NCBI RefSeq assembly: GCF_002099425.1
Contig: NW_018343979.1
Coordinates: 7,886,001 to 7,950,000, forward strand
Origin: Phascolarctos cinereus
Lineage: Eukaryota > Chordata > Mammalia > Diprotodontia > Phascolarctidae
Length of the DNA stretch: 64,000 nucleotides
Direction: 5' to 3'
This document shows, piece after piece, positions 32,512-43,400 of the stretch. The notes beneath the pieces were generated by a model. The model was given only the letters and a program-made list of their open reading frames with translations, was not told the DNA's origin and did no database searches. The position numbers and the translations under genes are program-made. Position 1 is the stretch's first letter. Every line of letters begins with the position of its first letter.

Positions 32512-34039
32512 GCCCTTTCCACTACCTCTCCTGAGTACCTTTTTTCTTTTATGACGTATTGCAGCCTGTTCACACCCAACATATGGTCTCCATTGCTCTT
32601 TATGCAAGCTTCTACTTCAGTTCTTTGAATATCATAATATTCCTTGACTAGATATTATGTGAGGTATTGAAAAAAGAGATGTGATATTTGCTCTCAAGGA
32701 GCTTATACTCAAGTATGGAATAAAGTGATGGAATTAAAAAAAAGCAAAAAGTACAGAAAATGACTGAAGAAAGAGATTCTACCTTATATGATCATTGAAC
32801 ATTTTATTTCTGATGCATACATGTTTTATAATCAGCCCAGAGGCCTTCACAAATGCTGGGAGAAATAAAATAGTTGATAGTATTTCTGGGGTGCTTTAAG
32901 GTCAGTTATTTTGTTGCTGCTGTTTTGCATTAAATATGTAGTCCAATTTCTCCCCACTGAATTAGTTTGAGAAATCAAAAGACTGGTGGTCTAAATAGGC
33001 AACAATAACCACAGTTTTAATTTGGCCAAATTCTCATGTTAGGAATACTGAGCCATGTCAATGTTTGCCATGTATCCAGAGGTTTTTTTTTTTTTTTGGT
33101 GCTTTAGAGCCATTTAATATAGGGTTGCAAAAAGAGTAGTCTTGCTTGAGAATGGTGAGAATTTGACATCCCTCTATTCCTTTCCCCACTAGCAATGTTT
33201 TTCTTTTGCAATCAGCATGAAGTTAGGGCCACACAACCCCACATCTTTGTAGCTGTCCACTGTGGTTTTTAGTCAGTCCTGAGTCCAGGGTCCAGGATAA
33301 GAAAGAGCTGGCTGGCAGCTACCAGCAGGCGAGTCAGGAAAATGCCATGCCGATGTAATGCAGGCTTCTATTTCACTGTAGAGTGAAAGTTTAATGTTCC
33401 TTGAGAATCTACATCAGAGGAATTCATTATGGTTATCTTGTGAATGATGGGTTATGAAAAATTATTAGTACTACGTATTTTTGTGGCTTTTTGGAAACTG
33501 CACCACAAGAGGCAAAGAGCCAGCAGCATAAACTAAGTTTAGGGCTTAAGTGAGAAATAGAATTGGTTGAGTAGAGATTTTCTTTTGTCCATTTTTTCAG
33601 CCTAAGATGATGGCAGACAGGAAAATGTATAGTAAGGATGATGATAACCCTCTTTCTCTGTTAGTTCAACTTATCTTAGGAATTATGTTAATATAACCAG
33701 CCCTTACCCCAATTTAAGAAAAAATATCCAAAAGAAGTGAGACGCATAAGAAGCATTTATCAATAAGTCACCCAAATTTTATTTTGTTGACATTTTTTCC
33801 TTTTCCTAATTTTCGTTTCTTGGTCACATTGCTCCTTCCATGGCCCTATGTTTAATTGCCAGCTGGACTAGATTTATGGTTCTCTTGAAAAACAAATCCT
33901 TGAAGCATATTAGAAAGAAAAAATAGATACTTTTAAATTCAACCAAGGCCCAATACAGTCCTCAGTTAAGGAATCCATTAATTTTTAAGAGTACTTGGAT
34001 TTCAAGTTTATGAAATTGCACTTAATGAATACGGAGAAG
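32512..34039. other. Unassigned sequence
   Basis: Contains the second 55 bp unit (33356-33410) and a short T run at 33082-33097. No gene or named repeat recognised. Confidence 0.4.
33356..33410 (+). repeat. 55 bp repeat unit, copy B
   Basis: Starts 'taatgcaggcttctatttca'. See copy A at 32235-32289; the units are 1,121 bp apart. Confidence 0.85.
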
Positions 34040-34575
34040 GGGTATAGGCATTTTGTACCTCTTTGTCTTGGTTCACATCTTTTCCTCAGACCTGGAAGGG
34101 TTCCTCCTTCCCCCTTTACTTCTTTTGCTCCTATTTCATTCATTTCTTAAAATCTTTCCTCTTGTTTCAAAAGATCTGAATTAGGTATTATCTCTTACAT
34201 GAGGCATACCTTGCCCCATCATTCCTATATCCCAGGTCAAAGTGATGTGTCTTCATAAATTGATGAAGATCTCTTTACTTTTATCTCTCATCTGTACTTC
34301 TTTCTCACCTTTCTCTCAGTTTTCTATTTATATGAATCCCCACTCCATTAGATTGTAAGGTCCTTGAGAACAAGATCTAAGTGCAATTTTTACCTTAGTA
34401 TACCAGTACTTGGCATAGTGTTTTGTCCAGGACTAGGGAACCTGTGATCTCAAGGCCACATGTGGTTTTCTAGGTCCTCATATGTGGCCTTTTGACTGAG
34501 TCCAAGTTTTACAGAACAAGTCTTTCCATTAAGGGTCTTGTTCATCATAGGTATTTAATTAATTCTTGCTGAATT
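34040..34575 (+). mobile_element. L2 LINE 3' region, interrupted
   Basis: 'agattgtaaggtccttgaga' and 'gtacttggcatagtg' are L2 3' blocks, and the terminal block resumes as 'tatttaattaattcttgctg' after the hAT-like insert at 34428-34543. Confidence 0.6.
34428..34543 (+). mobile_element. hAT-type palindromic MITE, left half
   Basis: Starts cagg and reads 'gggaacctgtgatctcaagg', 'ccacatgtggttttctaggt' and 'ttttgactgagtccaagttt'. The centre is near 'ccattaaggg', after which only the first bases of the mirror arm remain. It resembles a palindromic hAT derivative known to me from marsupials; family name not certain. Confidence 0.55.
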
Positions 34576-34798
34576 ATATTTGAGGTCCAAAAAAGGAAGC
34601 TCAATTCTAACTGGGGAATAATGGGAAGCTTCCTGGATGAGGTAGAATTTGAGTTAGGTTTTGAAAGATGGATAGATTTTCAAGATTAATTTGCATGTGA
34701 GATGGGGTTTCTAGGCATTGAGAATGAATTGTAAAAGCAGAAACAGAAAAGTGAGAATTTACTGGACATAAATGAGTTAGCGTGAGATTAGTCTATAT

Positions 34799-34988
34799 CA
34801 GGATTTCTTACCTTTGTCTGCATCATGGACACCTTTGAAAGTCTGGTAAAGCCTATGGATCCTATTTCAGAATAATGTTTTTAAATGCATAAAATCAAAG
34901 ATAGAGGATTACAAAGGAAACCAATTATAAAGAAATAGTCATCAAAATATTTTTTTAAAGTTCACATATCCTAGGCTAAGAATCCCAG
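34799..34988 (+). mobile_element. hAT-type non-autonomous DNA transposon with perfect 8 bp TSD
   Basis: 190 bp. Left end caggatttcttacc; right end, as reverse complement, ctgggattcttagcc: imperfect terminal inverted repeats of the cag...ctg type. The flanks are gtctatat at 34791-34798 and again at 34989-34996, an exact 8 bp duplication, the hallmark of hAT insertion. The interior ('aatgtttttaaatgcataaa', 'ggattacaaaggaaaccaat') matches a Charlie-type MITE known from mammals. No transposase. Confidence 0.85.
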
Positions 34989-35035
34989 GTCTATATAGAA
35001 AAAAGGAGTAGGACAGAAGACTGGAGCTATATAAA

Positions 35036-35180
35036 TGAATGAATGAATGAATGAATAAGGTATTTATTAAGTGCTTGCTATGTTAAAGACACTATGCTAA
35101 GTGGTGAGGGATACAAATCCCAAAGTAAGATAGCCCTTGCTCTCCAGGAGCTCATATTCTAATGGGATAGACAATGGTTT
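35036..35180 (-). mobile_element. L2-derived fragment with (GAAT)n
   Basis: A short GAAT tetranucleotide run (35036-35056) leads into 'gtatttattaagtgcttgct' and 'gctctccaggagctcatatt', reverse L2 3' sequence. Confidence 0.58.
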
Positions 35181-35189
35181 CAGCTGTAA

Positions 35190-35450
35190 GCCAGATGGAA
35201 AATCCCATTGTCCTTAAGTGCAGGATCAAAATAGATGGTAATGTCATTCCTTAATGTGATTTGTACTGATAAAACCATATCTTTTCCTGATGTTGAGCCA
35301 TCTGACAGTGCCAAGGACTTTGGAGACATGAACTTTCTTTTCTAGGTATTCATTAGCTATGGTTGTGGCACCTGGAGGAACAATTTCCAGGTTGCATATC
35401 CACAGGAATTTCTTCCCCGAGGTTGTCAGAGGACTTTGTGCTGAAAGCAT
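35190..35450 (-). pseudogene. Decayed Y-box protein cold-shock-domain retrocopy
   Basis: A minus-strand open frame from 35450 contains EKKVHVSKVLGTVRWLNI followed by RKRYGFISTNHIKE. The Y-box family (YBX1/2/3) cold-shock domain reads [31 protein letters not shown]. Fifteen of the 25 residues from KVLG onward are identical, including RNP1-type YGFI. In a shifted frame DITIYFDPALKDNG follows, parallel to DVFVHQTAIKKNN. The remainder of the domain and the C-terminal arginine-rich islands are absent. No intron signals. Which paralogue it came from cannot be told. Residues upstream of KKV are not recognisable. Confidence 0.68.
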
Positions 35451-35629
35451 TGCTATTCCAAAAGCTATTGGGTACCAGGTCCTGGATTATCTTTATAAGT
35501 CTGACAAGAGATAGTGATCAAAGTGTACATGGTGGTTCAATCTATCTTGGACATTTTACTTCCCTTGGGGTGCTTCAGTTAGACTGGCTGGTTGGTAGTT
35601 GGTAGAGATGGCTAGACTCTTTCCCATAA

Positions 35630-35642
35630 GAGTTGCTTCCCC
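35630..35642. repeat. Left TSD of L1 (gagttgcttcccc)
   Basis: Exact 13 bp match to 37626-37638. Confidence 0.9.
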
Positions 35643-36020
35643 ATTAGAAGGAAAGTAGAAAATTGGGAAAAGAATTTTTACAACCAGTGTCTCTGATAAA
35701 GCCCTCATTTCTAAAATATATAAAGAATTAAGTCAAATTTATAAGAATACAAGTCATTCCCCAATTGGTAAATGATCAAAGGATAAGAACAGGTAGTTTT
35801 CAGAGGAAGAAACTAAAGCCATCTATAGTCATATGAAAAATACTGTAAATCACTATCAGTTAGAGAAATGCAAATCAAAACAACTCTTAGGTACTACATC
35901 ACAGCTATCAGATTGGCCAACATGACAAAACAGGAAAATGATAAATGTTCAAGAAGATGTGGAAAAATTGGAACACTAATGCATTGTTGGTGGAGTTGTG
36001 AAATGATCTAACCAGTTTGG

Positions 36021-36897
36021 TCTGATTTTTTTTTGCACAGTTCTCTCATGATTCCAACCAATTACTTGAGTTTTAAACTCTTTGTTAAGGTAGGGGTCTG
36101 CTTCCAGTGTGGAGAATGCACTGTCCCAAGCTTTGGGGGGTTTTGTGCAGCCATTTTCAGAGATACTTCCAGACATCTGTAAGTTTTTAGTTCTTCCAAG
36201 GTGGTATGATCAAGGGCAAGGTATTTACTTCTTTCATGGCCTGTGCTCTGGTCTATGAATGACCACAAGTACTCTTTTCTGTCTTGGAACTGTGATGAGG
36301 ATTTTCTCTTCACTGCACCACCACAACCTCCACCACACCAGTGGTACTCCTTGCTCCAAGATCACCACCCAGAACCGTAACCCAGATTCAAGCACAGGCA
36401 AAGCAAGGAAATCCTGCCTCAGCACCAGCAAAGAGATCCCCATAATCCCCCCTTGATCAGCCGCTCGATTTCCCCTTGGTCTGTGGGGCCAGAAGCTCAG
36501 GAAGTAGCTGCACTGGGGCTGCACCAGGAATGAGGCTGTAACTGAATTTCCCTCTCACTGGGGTCACAGACTTTCCCTACTGACCTTCTAAAGTTGTCTT
36601 TAGCATTTGTGGGTTAAGAAGTCTGGAAATCACCACAGCTGCCTGTAATTCACTGAGGTCTGTTTGTCTGCACACCCATGCTGAACTGTGTTTCTCTCCC
36701 AGCACAGAGCAATACACCTTTCTTATCAACCATCCAGGTTGTCTTGGGCTGCAAATTTGTTTCATTCTGTCTTTTTGTGGGTTCTGCTACTCTAGAATTT
36801 GTTTAGAGCTATTTTTACAGGTATTTGGAGGGGTTTGGGAGGAAGCTCAAGCAAGTTACTGCTTTTATTCCACCATCTTGGCTCCACCTGTCCCCCC
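36021..36897 (-). mobile_element. L1/HAL1 5'UTR-only insert nested in L1
   Basis: Minus strand begins at the L1/HAL1 5' end (gagccaagatggtggaataa at about 36888). It runs through the complete 5'UTR (parallel to 5773-4910 of HAL1 copy 1) and stops just inside ORF1 at ctgtgc followed by an A run (36025-36034 as T on the plus strand). In HAL1 copy 1 this position is the A-rich codons of KQRKKSH. Flanks atctaaccagtttgg (36006-36020) and atccaaccattttgg (36898-36912) look like a TSD, 13 of 15 identical. Confidence 0.8.
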
Positions 36898-37010
36898 ATC
36901 CAACCATTTTGGAGAACAATTTGGAACTATGCTCAAAGGGCTATAAAAATGTGCATACCTTTTGACCCAACAATAGCACTTCTAGCGCTGTTCCCAAAGA
37001 GATCATAAAA

Positions 37011-37268
37011 ATGGGAAAAGGACCCACATATACAAAAATATTTATAGCAGCTCTTTTCATGGTTGCAAAGAATTGGAAATTGAGAGGATGCCCATCAATT
37101 GGGAAATTGAACAAATTGTGGTATATGAATGTAATGGAATACTATTGTGCTATAAGAAATGATGAGCAGGCAGACTTCAGAAAAACTTGGAAAAACTTAT
37201 ATGGACTGATGCTGAGTGAAGTGAGAAGAACCAGAAGAATGTTGTACATAGTAACAGCCATGTCGTGA
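37011..37268 (+). pseudogene. L1 ORF2 C-terminal fragment
   Basis: 85-codon open frame. It contains YTKIFIAALFMVAKNWKLRG, then KLNKLWYMNVMEYYCAIRND, then SEVRRTRRMLYIVTAM. These correspond to the human L1 ORF2 C-terminal blocks FIAALFTIAKTWNQ, MEYYAAIKNDE and SQGQKTKHRMFSLI. No start codon logic; it is a leftover of the 5'-truncated L1. Confidence 0.85.
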
Positions 37269-37625
37269 GATGACTAACTGTGATAGACTTAGCCCTTCTC
37301 AGCAATGCAAGGATCTAAGACATTTCCAAAGGTCTCGTGATGAAAAATGCTATCCATATCCAAAGAAAGAACTATGGAGTTTGAATACAGATCAAAGTAT
37401 ACTATTTGCTATTTTTTCTTCTGTTTTGTTTTGTTTTCTCTTTCTTGTGCTTCCTCCTATTGGCTCTAATTCTTCCTTACAACATCACTAATGTGAAAAT
37501 ATGTTTAATACGAATGTATGTGCTCTGTCTCAGGGAAGGAAGTGGGGAGGGAGGGGGAGAAAAATTAAAACTCAAAAGCTTACAGAAGTGATTGTTTACA
37601 AATAAAAATAAATTAATAAAAAAAG

Positions 37626-37638
37626 GAGTTGCTTCCCC
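37626..37638. repeat. Right TSD of L1
   Basis: gagttgcttcccc, exact copy of 35630-35642, directly after the A-rich tail. Confidence 0.9.
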
Positions 37639-38404
37639 TGGTGATGACTTTATAGGATGAGCTAGAAGCAGGACAGATGGTCTGGAGAGTGCTCCCAAAG
37701 CTCCTGTGTGCATCTGCTTGTTGCTGGGAGTGGTATATTTATTGTAAGGTGTAATGAGGATGTTGGGATATCTCTCTACAGTTATGTCTCTGCTCAACTG
37801 GATGGCTCTGGGGGCTACCCTGAAAGCAAGTGTAGTGTTAGGAAGCTGCCAGATAGCAAAGAGGCTTCAATGATAGGGAGTTAGCATATTATCCTGTAGG
37901 TAACAGGCAGCCATTTAAAGGATCTGAACACAGGCATAACAGGTCCTGGATTATCTTGCTAAGAATTGATTGGGATGGAGTCTAGAGATAAGAGGGTCTA
38001 AATAGCAGACTGTTTCAGTAGTCTAAGTGGATGGTAATGAAGTTACATGAATGAAGAATTTATATTCATATAGCCACCCTATTATATGAGTCTCATTTCA
38101 TACTGTCAAGTACAAAGGCATGTAATGAAAGCTTATTGATTGTTACCATTTTTCATGATTCAAAAGAGAGAGTGATAAAAGAATATTTCATTCCCAAGTT
38201 ATCTAGATTTTAACATGTACTTTCTGCTGAGATGCTCCTGTTTAATGAACTTTCTAAAATAAAGGTATTTTATGTAAAAATCTACAATGCATGGAAGTTT
38301 CTAGAATAGAATATTTTAAATAAGGAGGATAATAAGGATATATTTGGGGCATCAAGAGACATTATTTTCTTGATAACATTTTATTTAATGCAGAAGTTCT
38401 TAAT
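37639..38404. other. Unassigned sequence
   Basis: Host side of the L1 site. 37880-38050 recalls L2 minus-strand wording ('taacaggcagccatttaaag') but weakly. Confidence 0.4.
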
Positions 38405-38770
38405 TCAAATCAACAAACATTTATTAAATGTCTAGCAAATTGTTGTGCTAGGCATTGGAGGAGATACAAAGATGAGGTTCACAATCCCCAACCCAAAGAA
38501 ACACTGTAATTGAGTAGTGAGGGTGAAACATATACAGAAGTAATTATAATGCAAGTTAGAGGTTTCTTAGGTACATGGGAAAGCTCAAAGGGATCCGAGA
38601 GATTTAAGGAAGGAGGTATCATGGGTATAAGGGAGGATTTATGTAGGATGAGGTATAAGAACTGGGCTTTAAAGACAGTAAGCATGTAAATAGAAGTGGA
38701 GGTCTGCAAAAGAATTTCAGGTATGTCAGGCAGTGTTCACAATGGCATGAAGTTTATTGGTAGCAGAATA
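38405..38770 (-). mobile_element. L2-derived fragment
   Basis: 'caaacatttattaaatgtct' and 'gtgctaggcattggaggaga' start it, continuing with diverged L2 minus-strand material. Confidence 0.45.
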
Positions 38771-39049
38771 AGATATTTAAATAAAAAAAATCTCAGGAAT
38801 TATGGAGGAATCCCACTTTTGTCAATTTCCCAATAATGTCACTGGAAGCCTCTAACTGCCAATTTGTATGGAAGAATTTACCTTGGATGTTTTAAAACTG
38901 ATCATTTCTTATTATTAGCAGAAGCAACTAATGGAACAGTGCTACTAAAATTAACTTTAAATTGGATTTTACAGAAACTTTGGGATCTCAAATACTGTCT
39001 TTTACTGAAATAGAGCCCAAACTGCTACAACTTAACACATCAGTATTAG
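38771..39049. other. Unassigned sequence
   Basis: Nothing recognised. Confidence 0.35.
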
Positions 39050-39190
39050 ATAATTACCTGAGGCTCAGGGAAATGAAGTAACTTGCCCTTATTGAGCTGG
39101 TGAAGTATCATAGGCAAAATTTGAACCCAGATCTTCCCGATGCCAGGTCTAGGATTCTATCTGTTATACCACATTTCCTTACTTTCTAAG
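39050..39190 (-). mobile_element. MIR-type SINE fragment
   Basis: 'acctgaggctcagggaaatg', 'aaaatttgaacccagatctt', 'attctatctgttataccaca': reverse MIR core and head. Confidence 0.55.
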
Positions 39191-40699
39191 GCATTAATGA
39201 ACTGAAAATGAATTGATGAGTAAACAGAAGTGAGACTGGGAGGATAGCATGCAATCAAAACAAAAGGCCATGCTGAACAAGAGGCCATGATATAAATGAC
39301 TGGAAAAGCCAAGCAGGGGGAACTGCTTATTAAAATGAAATTATCTTATTCCTAACAGTACACAATGGAATGAAATGTAAGGTAAAAAACTGGAATGAGA
39401 ATTTAAGGAGATTTAATTATACATACATCTAAATAAATATGATTCCTAGTTATAATTATTATTACTAATTATAGCAATGGTATTTAAATATATTGCCCAA
39501 ATTAAGTCCATAATAAGTAATCACTCATTGAAGGTAGGTTATTTATAGGTGTGGCTAATTTTTTTTCAAAATAGTTGGTAAATTATTATCAATTATTATA
39601 CCAACAATTATTACCAATTATACGAACAGGGGATACAAAATGTATAAGATACCATCCCTACTCTTAATGATCTTTCAATTAAATTGGGAACACATCTGCA
39701 AGTAGTAGCATGTGGAAGATCTCACCACCTATATATATGTATACCTATTATATTTGGAGTTGTCCTGAACATCCTCCATGACAGTGGAAAGCACCTTTAG
39801 TGAACACTTATCTCTTGGCTTTGTGGTTTTCTTGATATCAGATGGCTGTCAAATTAATTGTTAAATTTTGGTTAAAAAAGTTTAAGGAGTTATGTAGTAT
39901 TTAAGACATACATGGAAGAAATCCTACTGGATAGCTTTAAGACAGTATTTTGCTCTAACAAATAAAGCATTTTTTTATATTAAACAAATAATCATCATAG
40001 TAGAATCTTTTATACTTGGCTTTTTAATTTTTTTTTTAATAACAACCATGTGCTCTACTACAGGATATTATCTGGAAAAGCTTACCTGTTTCTTTTTCAT
40101 ATATTTGTCAAATGTGTGTGTGTGATTATTCTTCCAAAAAAAGGTATACATATGGTAAAGTAGACATATTCATCAGTCCTTATTGATATTTTCTTGATAT
40201 TATAAGATCCATGATTTTCCCAAGTATTTGTTCTTCTTCCCTCTTTTAGATCTCTTGAGAACTGGTCCTCTGAGATTCCCCAGATTGAGTACCATCCAGC
40301 ACAATGCACCTGCTCCATATGAGATGGCTCTTTCCATCTTTTTTGTTAGCACCATTTCCCCCTTTTCAATGGAACACATGGAGTCTCAATGTGGTAGCTC
40401 TATTGCCATTCATTGGAGGGAAAAGGTTGTTTTGAAAATCTCGGTGGATCTTTTCTATTTCACACCTACTGCTTCACATTTAGTTTCCTTCTTAAATAGT
40501 CTCAGAGTTATCTGGCTTAATTGGGTCTTTCACCAAACTTTTATCAACTTGTTTTTTCCCTCTACTTCTTGCTATTTTATGAGGCAATACTGCTCATTCT
40601 TTTGTAACATCATTATCTATAAGATCTTTTTAAGGTAAAAGGATGAGAACTGTGATTTCACTATTATAAGAATGTCCAAGTTGAGGAAATTTCCTCTGT
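39191..40699. other. Unassigned 1.5 kb stretch
   Basis: Very AT-rich in 39360-39650. A 136-codon plus-strand open frame (40228-40638) shows no recognisable domain, has a hydrophobic bias typical of AT-rich chance frames, and lies in T-rich sequence. Not called as a gene. Confidence 0.4.
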
Positions 40700-40880
40700 T
40701 GAAACACATCAAGACTTTTTCTGCAACTTATAGTCTTAGAAAGTCGCCTAGAGCATTGAGTGGTTAAGTGGCCTCTCCAATGGCACAAAGCTACTGGATA
40801 TCAGAGGCAGAATTTGAATCCAAGTCTTTCTCAGTGAAAGATGAGCATCCTATCCAGTAGGCCACCTCCCTATCTCATCA
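40700..40880 (-). mobile_element. MIR-type SINE
   Basis: 'caaagctactggatatcaga', 'gcagaatttgaatccaagtc', 'gcatcctatccagtaggcca': reverse order of core and head. Confidence 0.55.
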
Positions 40881-41139
40881 TCATGGATCTTAATAGTGAA
40901 TGTTTCTGAGGATCTTTAGATGATAGGTTGAAGAAGAGAAGTGTATGTCAGTTGCTGAAGTCATTGAAAAATGCATAAATAGTTTGAAAAGCAGATGGTA
41001 TGGTGAAAAAAGCATTAGACTATACACTTTTAAACTCATTATAGCTGTAATGCCCTTTGTTGGTTGAAGAAAATAAAATATATTATGTTTGACTTGGTTT
41101 CCCTATAAAATCATCATATTTCTTATAGTAAAATTGAAA

Positions 41140-41206
41140 GTATATTTATATGTACATATATACAGTATATATATATATATGTATATATATACATATATGT
41201 GTATAT

Positions 41207-41260
<54 letters not shown>

Positions 41261-41261
41261 T
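41140..41261. repeat. (TA)n-(CA)n-(TA)n microsatellite
   Basis: Compound TATG/TA, CA and TA tracts. Confidence 0.95.
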
Positions 41262-41692
41262 TCAAAAACAAAACACTTAACCTCAGCATTTTAGGTATCT
41301 CTCTAAGGTCCAAGGCATAACTGAATTGCTATTCTGTAATTGTAAAGGGAGTTCTCACATTGTTAAAGTTCTTTTGACTAATAGGATAATAACACCAGAC
41401 TTGTACATTTACTAATTTCATCTTAAATGCTTTGGTAGCAGGTCTGGCTAAGGTGGGGAATGTGCTTCATTTCCTAGAATGTTTGAGCACAGAAAGCAAT
41501 TGCTTAATAGAAATTGTTAGGACTGTTTCCCATTAGATTGTATAACTGTGGTATAGTGATTGCATCATGGGGGGATTATGGGTAGAGGACTTAGGGTTCT
41601 GTAAAATATCCCATCAGCACTGAATATTCCCCCAGCTATTTAAGTTTCTCTTTTTATTTTATTCAAGAAGATTGTGATTGAATCTATACAAG

Positions 41693-41697
41693 TACAG

Positions 41698-41728
<31 letters not shown>
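41693..41728. repeat. (CA)n microsatellite
   Basis: Pure CA run beside an L1 fragment. Confidence 0.95.
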
Positions 41729-41739
41729 TAAAAAACCCA

Positions 41740-42088
41740 GATATTTTATGCATTTTATAGTTTTTTTGGAATGGATTACTCTCTCTATTCCTGGTTCTTG
41801 GATTTTGTATAATGACATAGAAATGTTGTTGTTTTTTGAGGTCTTAATTTGTAGCCTGCAACTTTACTGAAGATATTATCTCAATTAGTATCTTTGGTGA
41901 TTCCCTAGCATTTTCTTAGTAAACTATCATATCAGCAGCAAATAGGGATAGTTTTATCTCCTCTTTACCCATCTTTATTCCTTTAATTTCTTTCATCTTG
42001 TTGCTATTGCTAACATTTCCAGAACTATATCAAATAATAGTGGGGAGAGTTGGCATCCTTGTTTTACTTTTGTATTTCAGCATTCAGG
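41740..42088 (-). mobile_element. L1 ORF2 fragment
   Basis: 'ttgtagcctgcaactttact', 'actatcatatcagcagcaaa', 'tttattcctttaatttcttt' and 'tggggagagttggcatcctt' are reverse L1 ORF2 blocks spanning the reverse-transcriptase catalytic area. Diverged and broken. 42450-42560 may be a further part of the same L1. Confidence 0.65.
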
Positions 42089-42904
42089 GTCTGAAAGTAG
42101 ATCAGCTAAGACTGAAATGGTTGTGTCCAGTATTCCAGTAATTGAAACATGTTTCTGAGACCCCATGGAGCAATGAGAGATAGCTATATGGAACAGAAAG
42201 ATTATAGGAGCTGCATTGTGCCAGCAGTCACTGCCTTCAGGAGAGACACAAAAGATGTGTGTACTAAAGGATTCTAACTGAATCTTGTGAGAGAAAAGAG
42301 AGATAGAGAAAAACAGACAGAGACCCAGAGATGGAAATAGAGAGATAGAAATAATGAGCTTTCCAAGAGACCTTTTATGATGTCTGAATCTTGGAGACAT
42401 TTTCCCCACATTACTCTTGATAGGAATTTAGGAATGAGGTTTCAGTCATTCAGGAGTGGGTGTTATCTTTTTTGTTGAATTGCTTTGCAAATCTATCCCA
42501 ATGATGTATTTCAACACATGGTTTTTGCCTGGTCTATTAATAAGATTCAAACTAAATTTAGGCAAGTTTTAAAAAGTTCTCAGAAAGCAATTTGGGGCTG
42601 AAGAAAGCTGAGTTAAATTATAATTATCAAAATACACCCATATTTAATCCTAATATGTGAATCCAGAAGAGACAAGAGAATAGTAAATGGATTATAATTT
42701 ATATTTTGTAACTTATGGAGTTTTAAGTTGGTGATGTATCCTTTTTTTGTTTTGTTTTTGTTTTGCAAATTTATTAGGAATTGAAGAAATATGTACTAGA
42801 CCTGTGATTTCTTTTACATAAAAAAAAAACTTCCAGATGAGTAGACTCCTTCAATTAGTGTAGTCTGGCATATTTGATGCAACTATACAGTCTTAAGAGA
42901 GTTA
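42089..42904. other. Unassigned sequence
   Basis: 42240-42360 is purine-rich (GAGA-type). No gene recognised. Confidence 0.35.
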
Positions 42905-43025
42905 TTTTAAGAAATCTAGAAGGATAGGTAACTTGCCCAGTATCAGTATGTGTCAGAGATGGGATTTGAACCCCAGTATTTCAGTCTGTAAGACCAAGTC
43001 TTTGTTAACCTTGTTGCCTCTCAAT
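42905..43025 (-). mobile_element. MIR-type SINE fragment
   Basis: 'aggtaacttgcccagtatca' and 'gatgggatttgaaccccagt': reverse core and head. Confidence 0.55.
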
Positions 43026-43169
43026 AGTAAAAGTAAGCAAGATATTTGTTTCAACCTCCTAATGTGCAACCCTAGATAACCTTTGTAATTTAATTTTTCT
43101 GCTATTGCTCCATCTTGATGCATATCATTGGGAAAAGTGACAAAATCTTGCTGAGTTTACCCATAACAA

Positions 43170-43400
43170 CCAATGTTTCATAACTTTGATTACTTCCTCA
43201 GTGTTGATGGGCATTTGTTCTATCCTGCATACATTGGTCTCCCACTTAATTCCCCAAAGGAGTTCTTTCAATCTTCATCAAACTCTACCTACTCTCTGCA
43301 GATGACCTGGTCTTTTATTTTACCAAGAAGATTGAGGCCACCCACCAATAGCTCTGTCAATGACTTCCTTAGTATTCTCTCCTTTTTCCTTTATATCTTT
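43170..43400 (+). mobile_element. L2 LINE fragment
   Basis: 'ctgcagatgacctggtcttt' with 'ttttaccaagaagattgagg' reads ADDLVFYFTKKIEA, the L2 ORF2 block usually seen as DDLASYFTxKIxSI. Limits approximate. Confidence 0.45.

Larger units (their letters stand above)
35643..37625 (+). mobile_element. 5'-truncated L1 with exact TSD, carrying a nested insert
   Basis: Starts within ORF2 ('aaaattgggaaaagaatttt', 'atctctgataaagccc'-like), runs through the ORF2 C-terminus and 3'UTR, and ends in an A-rich AATAAA tail at about 37600-37625. It is bounded by exact 13 bp repeats. Without the 877 bp nested insert at 36021-36897 the copy is about 1.1 kb. The host sequence on both sides is continuous. Confidence 0.92.

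Noticed and set aside
40228-40638. 136-codon open frame
   Set aside because: No recognisable domain, no conserved start context and hydrophobic bias expected of T-rich DNA; not enough to call a gene.
42074-42455. cattcagg repeated at about 42080 and 42448, like an 8 bp hAT duplication
   Set aside because: The enclosed sequence lacks terminal inverted repeats and no family was recognised; likely chance.
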